Shown: positions 16,501 through 25,008 of the stretch, piece by piece | How the letters are laid out: each line of letters opens with the position of its first letter | Numbering within the stretch: position 1 is the first letter of the stretch | NCBI GenBank assembly: GCA_947169245.1 | Contig: CAMVPA010000023.1 | Coordinates: 1 to 56,365 of the forward strand | Direction of reading: 5' to 3' | Source of the DNA: an uncultured Prevotellaceae bacterium | GTDB lineage: Bacteria; Bacteroidota; Bacteroidia; Bacteroidales; Bacteroidaceae | Length of the DNA: 56,365 nucleotides | Program-made: the position numbers and the translations under genes | The notes under the pieces: generated by a model | Seen by the model: the letters and a program-made list of their open reading frames with translations, nothing else | What the model was told of the DNA's origin: nothing | The model's database searches: none

Positions 16501-19500
16501 AGCACCCCAGCGTGGCAGTTCGGCACCCTTACGGAAAATCTGTGACCAGGTGCTGGTGGTAGTCCATGCGTCAGTGCCCCAGGCACCGTTGTAGCCGTTG
16601 ACGGTCTTTGACACGTTGTTCTTCTTGTTGTTGTAGTCGTTATAGGTGTCTATCTCGCCAATCTCCAGTCCCCATAGACTGTTGTGGTCTTTGAAGCGGA
16701 AGAACGACCACTTCTTACGCGACGAGGCTGGGTATGACAGTGTCAGTACGAAACGCGCCGTCTGTCCTCTGGTCGTATTGTTAGCAATGACGCGGATGGC
16801 TCCGTGGCCGCTCAGATTGGTCAGTTGCAGACCGTCGGCGGTAGCAGTGGGGGTGTTGCACGTCACGTTATCGCCGTAGGCGCACTTGCTAACGTCGAAG
16901 GTGTAGCTGTCGGAGCCGCTCCACCCCGATGGCCAGGGATTGGTGAAGGTATTGCCAGCGGCTGCCAGTTCACTCTCGCTCATCACAGGAGCCACGTAAC
17001 CAAATGACTGTCCATTCACAGTGACGACACATGACGTGGTGGCATTGCCCGAAGTGGCTGTCACCGTGATGGTGCCAGTGCTATATGCTGTCATCCTGTA
17101 GGTGGTCAGTGCCGGGCTCTCGTTGGTGTATTGGATGATACGTCCTCTTGGATTGCCCGCACCCAAGGTCATGGTGTAGTCGATGGGTGTCTTCACTTTG
17201 TCGTAGCCAACGGGGCGGCGGTCGAATACGGCCTCACCATTGGCATCGAGGGTAATAGCGTCTGTTGTCGGGTCGAAATGGAAATTCACCGCATAGAGTT
17301 TGTATTCACCCTTCTTAGGCTGCACACCCGTTGCCGACGGATCCTCAACATAGATGGTCACCCAGCCCTCGTTGCTGGTCAGGGTGACATCACCGGAGTG
17401 TCGCTGTCCATCGCTGATGGTGGCAACATAGCCTGTTGGGGCGTTGGTATCGTCTAGATAGTGGTTCCAATTGTCCTTCACCCAGTAATTCAGCTCATGT
17501 CCTTCAATGGCGTTATAGGGCTTATAGTTTACTGTACGCGAGCCGCTGCCAGTCAATTCCGTTACTATCTCTTCTTCGAAGTGCAGCTGAGGCACTTGTA
17601 GGGTGATGCTCTTGATGTAGACACCCACCTTGTCGGTGGCATCAAGGGTTACCGCACCATCGGAGGCAGCCAGGAAATAGCCGTTGATGGGGCTGTTCAC
17701 ACCTTCGCGCTCCACATATAGGGTGTTAGTGGTATTGTATGGCGGCTTTACACTCTTGACGTTATGCACAATGTTGGTCACGTCGGCTGCCGATGTAGCC
17801 AGCGTGATGACCACCTCCATGTTCTCCTTTACGGGGAACTTGATGTGGGCATTGGCTTTTGTCAGGTTCAGACGCAGGCCGGGCGTGCCGCCGTAGTAGC
17901 GCATATCACCATTGACAAGTACACCCACATTGTTGTCCTTCGCCACCTCGCCGTTCTTCAGGATGGGCATATAGCTGTCGAAGTAGGTCTGGTAGTACTT
18001 GTCACGGCCAGTGCCAGGATTAGTATATGACCACTGTGCGCCCATCTCGCCTGAAACGCCAGTGTTGTCCACTTGATTCTGGAAGTTCCATACCACGGGG
18101 TGGTCGGCATCAAACTGCATGACGGTGACTGTAGATATAGCTTTAAGGTCATCATCGGGATAGCCGTCGGCACTGCCAGTCTTTGTCAGCATTCGTCGTA
18201 TTTCCGAGGTGCCAGGTGAAACGGCGTAGGCATCGCCAGTTCCAGAATACCATGTTGTGCCTCCCGGAAGTGTTCCGCCAGGATTATCCAATAGGGCATA
18301 GTCAGGCTTTGCTTCAATGGCGAACGTACTGCCAACCTTGTAACTATAGGCATCCGTAATGTCAATAGGATTGTTGATATCGCCGAAATCTACTACCTTG
18401 AAGCCGGCTATCGGCCCTGTGGGGAAGCCAGTGAACTGTACCTGTGCTGAGAAATTCTCCTCCTGTCCCTCATAGTATAGCCACGCTTTGACGTTAGAGG
18501 TGATGATGTCGACAGAATAGACGGTGATACTCTCCGACGTCTGGTTCTTCAGGTTGACACTGGTCGCACTGTTGACGTATGAGTTGCGGCGTTCGCGGGT
18601 AGTGCCGTAGGTTAGGTTCGTTGCTGCGTTCTCCATCGTCAGTGTGGTGTTGTCGGCTGAAGCCTGTGCCGTGACGTGGATGAACTGTCCTGTGGTCATT
18701 GCCAGTCCGTCGTAGCTCTCACCAGGCAGTAGCGTGTTGCTTACCGTGTAGGTAGCTGTTGACTGTGCGAAATAGTCGGTCTCGTCAAACGTAGCTGTGA
18801 TGGTGGCCTCGCCGGAACTGATGAGGTGTCCTCCCGTGCCGTCACGGCCGATGGAGGCAATGCCGGTGTTGCTCGATGTATAGGTGAACTCGCTGGCGCG
18901 GAAATTCATTGGGTCGGATGATGTAGGCATGTCGTTTTGGAAAGCCCTACCATCGCCCGGAACACGCATATAGTGCTGTGTTGCAAAGCTGAAGTTCGGA
19001 GCCACCTTCGTTTCGTCGAGACAGTTGTCTATATAAGTAGCATCACCCCCATAATATACTTTGATGTCACTGATGTCAAACGAGCCTTGGATGGCCGTAA
19101 TGTGTACAGCTTCGCCATAGATGCCATCAAGTTCCAACACACCATTGGTGACATCCTGTGTAACTATGCTTCCACCCTGATTGAAGCTCACCTTCGGATT
19201 GCCTGAGAGGTTTGTAACCGTCATTCTCACCTTTCCTATTCCTGCAAATTTCCCTGGTGCCATACGAGTGCTGAGGTGCATGACACCCTGCGAACCGCTG
19301 TAGTTTCTCAGTGTCAGTTTTTCCTCATTGTTGCATTTCACACCCTGACCGCCCTCGAAAGTCAGTGTAAATCCAGGAATCGTACGGTCAAGGCCGTCAT
19401 TGGCACTCTTTCCATACTCGCCCACTTCGTAGAGCAGTTTCTCCACGTTGATGGTGCGTGTTCGTGTCTGTGCAGAGTTAAGTGCGCTGGCATGAGTGAC

Positions 19501-21948
19501 TTCTATCATCGTTGTTAGTGTGGCAGTTTGATGGGTGGAACTGTTCTTGGGTGCCGCCGTAGCGGTGATAAAGACAACACCTTCTCTCCAGGCAGTGACG
19601 TTGCCGCTGGCATCGACAGTGGCTACTTCAGTATTGCTGCTCTTGAAGTTTCCAGGACCATGATAGGCATCCTTGATATCCGCGCCCGTCTCTTCATTGA
19701 CTATGGTATAGCCCGTTCGAGTTTCCGTCTCGCCAGGGTTCATGATGGTCTTGGCGTATGTTAGCGTTCCTATAGCCCTAATAGGTGAGGAGATTTTGAT
19801 GGAACGTATGTATGCTGCCGTGGAATTGAAATTCAACAGCATCGTGCCATTGGCAGTGGCAGTCAGCGAGCTGATGCCTTGCCCCAGCTCGCCGGTGCTG
19901 ACGTCTGCAGCATCGGTCATGGTGAGCTTGGCCGAGCTACGGGTGGCATACCAGTCAACGGTCACTGTCTGTCCTGCTTTCACATCCAATACGTGGATGG
20001 TGGTGTTGAGTACCGTCAGATAGTTCGGCGACTCGCCATGGGGAGCTATTTCCAGTCGGTTCGTAGCATTGTTGGTGGTGAACCGCAGTCCTTTCGTCTC
20101 AGGCAGTTCGTTGGTGCCGTCTCTGGTCAGGGCTTCGTTGGTTAATCGCCTTGTGAGCTGATAGTGATAGGTGCCGTCGGTATAGTTGTGGGTGTAGTTG
20201 GTACGGCCTCCCCAAATGGTATTAAGGTCGCTGCCGGTAGTTGCCCACATATCGTTGTCGTTGAATATCCAAGATGTCTTCGTCAATTGCAGGTTGTAGG
20301 TGGCCGTTGCCTCGGGGTAGGTGCTCCATGCATCGGTATGTGCCATCACAGTGATGGTGAGTGGGAAGGTCTGATTAAGCAGCTCGCTCTTCTTGAACGT
20401 CACCTTACCCGTTGCAGAATTGATGGTGGCATAGCTGCCGCCAGCCAATATGGAGTAGGTGATGGGCAGCCCCAGGCCCGATACGGCCTCGTTAGTATAG
20501 CTGCCCTCGCTCAGATCGACGGAAATGGTAGAGCTGGGATTCTTGAACTTCAGGCTGGTCTTGTCATCGGAAACGAAACGGTAAGAGTGCAGCAGTGGCA
20601 CGTCGTTGGGGTTATAGAGATAATAGGTTCCTTCGTCCAAATGAAAGGTTTTAGTCGACCAGAAGCCAGTCATCACCGCTGTGCCGTCGCTTTTGTAAAG
20701 CGATGCTCCCCAGCAGTTTCCTTCTATGTAGAGAATACCGCCGGTAGTGGTGTTGAATTTATAGAATGTGCCGCCACGGTTGCCCTCGTATGGAATGACG
20801 GGGCTCACTGTGAGGTTGGGCTGCGAGTAACCACCCTCGTCAATCACTTTCAGTGCCGTGGTGCCCTCTGCATTCACTACCATAGCCGTCGGACCGCCGT
20901 TAATGGTCATGGTGATGCCCTGCACATCAGTAAAGGTGCGTTGTGTGATGATACCGACGGTATTGAATGTGTATTTGTTGGTCGAAGCATCGTAGGAGCC
21001 GGTGACGTTAGTGCCTGTCACGTTTAGAGTGTAACTGTAGGTGTTGCCGCCGGCGGAAGCCGTCACCGTACCGCTGCCCGTCGCCTGTAGGCGTAGCGGA
21101 TAGGAATTACCCCATCCAGCTCCTACCATGGCCGGCCAAGTGAACGTGGCAGAACCTGTTATGTCGGCTCCAGAAGCATCGTAGAGCCTTGGCATGTCAG
21201 ATAGCTTGTTCTGGTAGTCTGCCGTTGTCAGGTCTGCCGTAAATGTAGAAGCACTCCAGCCTACGTGATAGACCTTGATGTTGTCGAAATGAGCCTCATT
21301 TTGATAGCGTGCCGCTTGATAAAACAGGTGTTTGGCCTTGTAGCTTGTGCCAGAGGGAATGGTATAGCTGCCTGTAGTGCCATTGATGTCATACCCCACG
21401 GTGTTTGTACTGCCATTAATATACAGACGCACATGATACCATGGGGCACTGCTGCCGGTAGTTATCGTTATATAGTTTGATGTTCCGTTGATATAATAGG
21501 TATTGCTTGTGCCACTGTTGTTTTGTAGACTAAACAGGTAGCCCGCATTAGTAGTAGAGTTAGAAGGCGGGGCTACACCATCTGCCAAAACTGCAATCTG
21601 CGAGCATTGGGTAGTGCTACCATCTGTACCTGTTTTCACTATGCGGAAATCGAATTCTACAGCATAGTCTGTAATGTCTCCATATGGGGAGGTTGAATAA
21701 AACGTAGTATAAAAAGAACGGCCATTTTCGTTGCTGGTAATGGCAGCCTTTATATAATTGCCGTACCCAGTACCACCGTCAGTAGCCAGGCTTAAATAAC
21801 CTGAGGCATTGGGACTGGACCACGACGACGCATCGGTAGCCGATTCGTAGTTCTGGTTATAAAACATCTGTGCCCACGCCCCGCTGGCCCCTGCCGTCAT
21901 CATCAGCAGGAGAAACAATAGCCGTTGTAGTATCTTCGTTTTAAGCAT
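13540..21948 (-). CDS. Giant secreted protein with Ig-like domains and C-terminal sorting-like tail (2802 aa)
   Basis: A 2802-residue exported protein. The signal peptide covers residues 1-27 (ending GASGAWAQ). The N-terminal part (about 30-230) resembles a concanavalin/LamG-type sandwich (VEFDFRIVKTG, WYHVRLYING). Much of the rest is Thr/Ser/Asn/Gly-rich beta sequence with several Big_2-like bacterial Ig domains, for example SSNTEVATVDASGNVTAW and SSNTGIASIGRDG. It ends HSLDGRRVNTPKKGLYIKNG plus a few residues, the C-terminal tail shared with two other secreted proteins here, which I read as a type IX-like sorting or anchoring tail. It is the last gene after the Mfa-type fimbrial genes, with about 126 nt between its start and the Mfa2/FimB start region end, so it may be a fimbria-associated adhesin. 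It could also be an independent surface protein. A weak TACCTTTA box at 21981-21988 could be its own promoter. Confidence 0.75.
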   Translation of the reverse strand: MLKTKILQRLLFLLLMMTAGASGAWAQMFYNQNYESATDASSWSSPNASGYLSLATDGGTGYGNYIKAAITSNENGRSFYTTFYSTSPYGDITDYAVEFDFRIVKTGTDGSTTQCSQIAVLADGVAPPSNSTTNAGYLFSLQNNSGTSNTYYINGTSNYITITTGSSAPWYHVRLYINGSTNTVGYDINGTTGSYTIPSGTSYKAKHLFYQAARYQNEAHFDNIKVYHVGWSASTFTADLTTADYQNKLSDMPRLYDASGADITGSATFTWPAMVGAGWGNSYPLRLQATGSGTVTASAGGNTYSYTLNVTGTNVTGSYDASTNKYTFNTVGIITQRTFTDVQGITMTINGGPTAMVVNAEGTTALKVIDEGGYSQPNLTVSPVIPYEGNRGGTFYKFNTTTGGILYIEGNCWGASLYKSDGTAVMTGFWSTKTFHLDEGTYYLYNPNDVPLLHSYRFVSDDKTSLKFKNPSSTISVDLSEGSYTNEAVSGLGLPITYSILAGGSYATINSATGKVTFKKSELLNQTFPLTITVMAHTDAWSTYPEATATYNLQLTKTSWIFNDNDMWATTGSDLNTIWGGRTNYTHNYTDGTYHYQLTRRLTNEALTRDGTNELPETKGLRFTTNNATNRLEIAPHGESPNYLTVLNTTIHVLDVKAGQTVTVDWYATRSSAKLTMTDAADVSTGELGQGISSLTATANGTMLLNFNSTAAYIRSIKISSPIRAIGTLTYAKTIMNPGETETRTGYTIVNEETGADIKDAYHGPGNFKSSNTEVATVDASGNVTAWREGVVFITATAAPKNSSTHQTATLTTMIEVTHASALNSAQTRTRTINVEKLLYEVGEYGKSANDGLDRTIPGFTLTFEGGQGVKCNNEEKLTLRNYSGSQGVMHLSTRMAPGKFAGIGKVRMTVTNLSGNPKVSFNQGGSIVTQDVTNGVLELDGIYGEAVHITAIQGSFDISDIKVYYGGDATYIDNCLDETKVAPNFSFATQHYMRVPGDGRAFQNDMPTSSDPMNFRASEFTYTSSNTGIASIGRDGTGGHLISSGEATITATFDETDYFAQSTATYTVSNTLLPGESYDGLAMTTGQFIHVTAQASADNTTLTMENAATNLTYGTTRERRNSYVNSATSVNLKNQTSESITVYSVDIITSNVKAWLYYEGQEENFSAQVQFTGFPTGPIAGFKVVDFGDINNPIDITDAYSYKVGSTFAIEAKPDYALLDNPGGTLPGGTTWYSGTGDAYAVSPGTSEIRRMLTKTGSADGYPDDDLKAISTVTVMQFDADHPVVWNFQNQVDNTGVSGEMGAQWSYTNPGTGRDKYYQTYFDSYMPILKNGEVAKDNNVGVLVNGDMRYYGGTPGLRLNLTKANAHIKFPVKENMEVVITLATSAADVTNIVHNVKSVKPPYNTTNTLYVEREGVNSPINGYFLAASDGAVTLDATDKVGVYIKSITLQVPQLHFEEEIVTELTGSGSRTVNYKPYNAIEGHELNYWVKDNWNHYLDDTNAPTGYVATISDGQRHSGDVTLTSNEGWVTIYVEDPSATGVQPKKGEYKLYAVNFHFDPTTDAITLDANGEAVFDRRPVGYDKVKTPIDYTMTLGAGNPRGRIIQYTNESPALTTYRMTAYSTGTITVTATSGNATTSCVVTVNGQSFGYVAPVMSESELAAAGNTFTNPWPSGWSGSDSYTFDVSKCAYGDNVTCNTPTATADGLQLTNLSGHGAIRVIANNTTRGQTARFVLTLSYPASSRKKWSFFRFKDHNSLWGLEIGEIDTYNDYNNKKNNVSKTVNGYNGAWGTDAWTTTSTWSQIFRKGAELPRWGADRSMKGDNAFYVQETAGLQIETGNQGFYVDQPARDPSNKYAYNHIGIHNNASITIPKLKEGDFVSLNLSRVIPNNGAILIGHNVSDLRGKPVTEQFTITRSQTEWEALNSDGSRFIPGYYTFIAHDMRANDNPDKIAHPNEFDVTFELVDEGYLDVLSIEIYDGGIYKHTMTEIKLKDQETMAPNLLLKDEDEELDILLSYCHPLWSTSTGPCEYVFKGEQPDVIEDYSEANKTECRYWVNSALTQRLKDGRKNLTMTLEHVKWFSEGGVEYEDGLLTVGNGYGKVVLRMNNYTVEGRYLIGYTPDYTLNVGVKPHQDYPHTWNFTSISSGEVEGLADNVYNNIKSDHPNWIKIANAADVYQMNTDSKGASLYVPGSELLSTDRILGARGENRIGGRGFDELNGLGVSGKILFSINTTPSATRQKVKSPKHAAGDANDLLTYSVTSTSTAVGSDISAGNGYIYFGANNFESCTTDKSATGYTYKCNAGSYVLLKPQRAFAAGDVIQLKAWSDNENGGLAFWTNLTNAVGATNIVSLSLTKTNEEDVLEYTVTVGDGIEGLNQIYVYNNGLTSYLNSVTITKSTVPTGMTHNLFTASATTLTIPDLNALDEHGVRKQDWIYISADTEPTAITNATKVYENGDNDGPDARTGIYKYKVTSPGNADVTFAEGTNIYEIGVTHILKDIHEVGGVGWATESRRHSIDHTLTGYFTVNDANAHTVSYDSYDLKTATVALQRVAENMGVPAKAGVVLKVDDASNLGKANLNTTNSLRRVPLFYPAVSTSVIPYNDMKFKADGNMMMANLEARMLTKEADNGLLDDNEDAVDDTGDNNGSYNRFMLTNVHWKYVVYGNTTVENKTWETIDNADAAGFHRLHIWKTSDPGVSYDQARCDELNTMAANTAYLLVPTAQLPVALWNTFPASSSRRNSLGIREIDFTDPTAIPEVPAVSPAGSETSEAPVLYHSLDGRRVNTPKKGLYIKNGRKVVIK

Positions 21949-22013
21949 CTAATTCGTTCAATTCGTTTAATTCTCTGACCTAAAGGTACAGAGTGTGGCG
22001 TTGCATTCGTAAT

Positions 22014-23075
22014 TTAGAGTTCTTCGTTCTGTATCCTTATCGCCCATGAGAGGACGTTGATTCGGATGGTCATGTATTTCCAGGTCTCGCTGCTGCCGCT
22101 ACCTTCGAAGCCGAAGTCGAGGCGGTAGTCGTACTCGCGATCCAGATATTCCTGCGTGCCGTAGTGCTGTGTCTCGTAGGCGTTGCGTGCCAAGGCCAGG
22201 TAGTAGCAGAGGTCGATGTTCACTATCTCGTGGCTGGTCTCGCGGTTACGGATGATGAGGCGCGGGTTGTGCTGTGCATCGTCGGCGTGTACCAGCAGGC
22301 GGAAGAGCGACAGGTCGTAGTGGGCGTTGCGCTCGGCGAGGGTGCCGTCGTCGACAGTGGTCTCTGTGGTCCAGGCTGCGAAGGGACGGTAGACGAGTGG
22401 GGTGGTGGCGGAGGGCTCGTTGTCGTAGCCCAGCGTCTGGGTCTCGTCGGTGACGCTGACGTCGTAGTGCTCATGGCCGTTATCAAGCGACCCGTCGCGA
22501 CGGAACACCACGACGTTCAGGTCGTTGGTCAGGCGCATCAGGGGGATGGTTGCCTCGGTGGGCTCGTCCTCCGGCACGGTGATGTCGATGGGTTTCAGCG
22601 TGTTCCATAGCGTGTCAAGACGCTGGGTGGCCACGTTGCCCGCTGCATCGGCAGGCACGGTGAACTGCAGTTTGCTGATGGCTTCGGCTATCTGTGGCGT
22701 CACGGTGCTGATGGCTGCATCGGCCTTGGAGCGGCCGGTGGCGTAGAGGCGGTAGTTGCCGGGAGCCAGACCCTCGAAGTTGAAGGCGAACGATGGCGAG
22801 CGCAGCGGCTGGGTGCTGTCGTTGTTGCAGGCAGTTTGCATGTCAACGATGGCGCTGGTCGTCGGGTCTACCACGTAGACGGTGGCCTCCTCCACATGGT
22901 CGCTGAACATGTTGGCCCGCTGTGTGTTGTAGTCGTAGCGCAGCATGATGTGCAGCGTGTTGTGGCAGTCGATACAGTTGCTGCGGTCTTCTTGCATCAT
23001 GGAGCAGGCAGACAGAAGCAGTGATAACGTCACTGCGTAGAGTCCTGGGGTGATATGTATTCTCATTCGTTTCAT
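22014..23075 (-). CDS. FimB/Mfa2-type fimbrial anchor lipoprotein
   Basis: A member of the FimB/Mfa2 family (DUF1812), which anchors fimbriae in the outer membrane and limits their length. The 353-residue protein starts at ATG 23075 (MKRMRIHITPG); the frame is open to 23105 but that stretch is encoded by a ctctcattactcatctctc repeat. A type II signal peptide ends LLLSACSM. The CIDCHNTLHIMLRYDYN region is the family's N-terminal signature, followed by two beta-sandwich halves (VEEATVYVVDP; NDLNVVVFRRDG) and a C-terminal IRINVLSWAIR strand. It follows the fimbrillin genes in the order expected for such loci. Confidence 0.88.
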   Translation of the reverse strand: MKRMRIHITPGLYAVTLSLLLSACSMMQEDRSNCIDCHNTLHIMLRYDYNTQRANMFSDHVEEATVYVVDPTTSAIVDMQTACNNDSTQPLRSPSFAFNFEGLAPGNYRLYATGRSKADAAISTVTPQIAEAISKLQFTVPADAAGNVATQRLDTLWNTLKPIDITVPEDEPTEATIPLMRLTNDLNVVVFRRDGSLDNGHEHYDVSVTDETQTLGYDNEPSATTPLVYRPFAAWTTETTVDDGTLAERNAHYDLSLFRLLVHADDAQHNPRLIIRNRETSHEIVNIDLCYYLALARNAYETQHYGTQEYLDREYDYRLDFGFEGSGSSETWKYMTIRINVLSWAIRIQNEEL

Positions 23076-23115
23076 ATATATATGTCGTAAACTCTCATTA
23101 CTCATCTCTCACTTC

Positions 23116-24975
23116 TCACGGTTTGGCTCTTCCGACACCTCCGATACTCTTCTTGGGGTCAACGATGGACTCTGTCTTAGTGAGCTGTCCCTGAATCACA
23201 ATGTCGGAGAATCCCACCTGTTTGTCATTCTTCAAACCATAGAGCTTTAGTCGTAAGCCGCACACACCGTCGCCGACGCTGCTGGCAGTGACATTGGCGC
23301 TCCAGCTGAGTATGCTGGGTGTCTTGCTGTTACGATAAGGCACGATGCCTGTTGCTAACTCGGTCGTGGCTCCACCATGATTCAGCCAGTAGATGTCGAT
23401 TTTTCCTCCGTCGGTACCAAAGCGGGTGGTGTTGAACGACACCCGTGAGGGCGTAAACGTCCAGCCGTCTACTGGGTCGAACAGGAAGTCGATGTTGTCG
23501 GTGTCATAGGGGGAGTCATGTTGTGTCGTGGGGTTGAACTTGGTCTGCTCGAAGTCAGTATCCCGTCCGTAGTAGTTCAGGTTGCTGCCCTTTGTCACGC
23601 TACTGCTCGTGAAGAGGCTGGCAGTGCCGTTGCTGAATGTGGCCGTCTGGCCACTGGTGCCCTGATCGAACTTGAATGTCACCGCTACCTGACGTGTGTC
23701 AGTGGCTCCTTCCTCTACCAGACTGAGGTTATAGGCGTTGTTGCGTAGTACCTCGGCTAGCGTAAAGGTATAGTACATCTTGCCTTGTTTGAAGCCTATG
23801 GTATTATTCTGTAAGAAAGTCTTTAACTCATTCAGTTTGCTTTTCTCTTGTTCATTATAGCCTGACTGGTCCATGGTGAATGTGACGGTGACGGCACCGT
23901 TGTCAGCCAACTCCAGCTTCATATGCCCATAGATTTCTTCAGCCGAGTGGCTGTTGAGGACTCCCCAATCCTGACTGTCCCAGCCGTCCTTAAGGAACTT
24001 CACAAATTGCTCAGCGCTGGTGTAGAGGTAGTCGGAGAAATAGAACTTATAGCAGTCGTCTAAGAGGAACGAACCATCTTTTAGCTGCAGTTCTACAATG
24101 ATGTCGGTCGCTGTGCTGGTGTTTTCGGGGATGTAGATGACATCGCCACTCTGGTGCGATTTTTGTTGGTAGAGGCTGAAATTGCCAGAAGCCTCCGATG
24201 CCAGTGCCCACGACATACGGTGAATAGTGGGATGACTGTTGTTATCGCCATCCAGCTTAATGGCTTTCAGTGTGGTAGAGATCCCGTTTGTCACACGTAT
24301 GCGAGCCGCGGCACGCTCCACATTCACCGTAACGCTGGCGGCACTGCCGTCGCGAGCTGCTTCCTCAGTGTCGAAGAGGGCAGTCGCCTCCACCAGTCCA
24401 TTGCTGTTCGTCATGAAGAATCCCACATGCTTGTCTGTGCTGCCTACGGAGTTGATGGTCAATGCCTGTACGTCGCTGAGGGTTATACTTCCATTACTAT
24501 CAGCATCGGGAATGTCGTTTCCGTTGAACTTCAATGTTGTGCCGTCGAGAGCGAAGCCCGTTGACGTGGTGTTCAGCAGAGCCAGCACGTATAGATGTTG
24601 TCCTGCTGTATATGGATGGGTGCCTGTGGCTAAACGTTGAGTGATATTTATCGACGTAGAGTTGCCAGGATTGTTGATGAGCTGATCGATAACGACGGCG
24701 GTCTTCAGGGTAGCCGTAGACTCGTTGGCTCCTTCAAAGATGCAGAGGATACCGTCGTAGATGGCGTTCTCCGCAGCCGTGGCGGCTTCAGTGGTACGGG
24801 TTTGAGGTTGTGAGTTGTTCACGATTCGGAGGTTGATATAGCTTTCATTGCTCAAGGCTTCGACCGTGCCATTGTCCGGTGTTTCCTCGGACAAGGCATC
24901 GGCACTGCATCCGGCAAGGGTCATTACCCATGCCATCAGCCAGCCAGCCATGATGTAAAGTCTATATCTCTTCAT
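23116..24975 (-). CDS. Fimbrillin-like lipoprotein (minor or tip subunit)
   Basis: A 619-residue lipoprotein (signal peptide ending TLAGCSAD) of the fimbrillin superfamily. The N-terminal half has the FimA/Mfa1 pattern: SYINLRIVNN, an early TRTTE cleavage-like site rich in Arg/Thr, GILCIFEGAN, and GQHLYVLALLNTT. The second half differs from the usual Mfa1_C domain and contains LFDPVDGWTFTPSRVSFNTT and a terminal VIQGQLTKTESIVDP, which suggests an accessory or tip subunit. It is translated in the same direction as its neighbours with a short gap on both sides. Precise role inferred from locus order. Confidence 0.75.
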   Translation of the reverse strand: MKRYRLYIMAGWLMAWVMTLAGCSADALSEETPDNGTVEALSNESYINLRIVNNSQPQTRTTEAATAAENAIYDGILCIFEGANESTATLKTAVVIDQLINNPGNSTSINITQRLATGTHPYTAGQHLYVLALLNTTSTGFALDGTTLKFNGNDIPDADSNGSITLSDVQALTINSVGSTDKHVGFFMTNSNGLVEATALFDTEEAARDGSAASVTVNVERAAARIRVTNGISTTLKAIKLDGDNNSHPTIHRMSWALASEASGNFSLYQQKSHQSGDVIYIPENTSTATDIIVELQLKDGSFLLDDCYKFYFSDYLYTSAEQFVKFLKDGWDSQDWGVLNSHSAEEIYGHMKLELADNGAVTVTFTMDQSGYNEQEKSKLNELKTFLQNNTIGFKQGKMYYTFTLAEVLRNNAYNLSLVEEGATDTRQVAVTFKFDQGTSGQTATFSNGTASLFTSSSVTKGSNLNYYGRDTDFEQTKFNPTTQHDSPYDTDNIDFLFDPVDGWTFTPSRVSFNTTRFGTDGGKIDIYWLNHGGATTELATGIVPYRNSKTPSILSWSANVTASSVGDGVCGLRLKLYGLKNDKQVGFSDIVIQGQLTKTESIVDPKKSIGGVGRAKP

Positions 24976-25008
24976 TCAATTCTTTTGCTTGTTATTAATT
25001 CGTTGTCG

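Noticed and set aside
20164..21027. Plus-strand ORF (287 aa) inside the giant secreted protein gene
   Set aside because: Antisense shadow with low-complexity content; the minus frame is a continuous 2802-codon gene.
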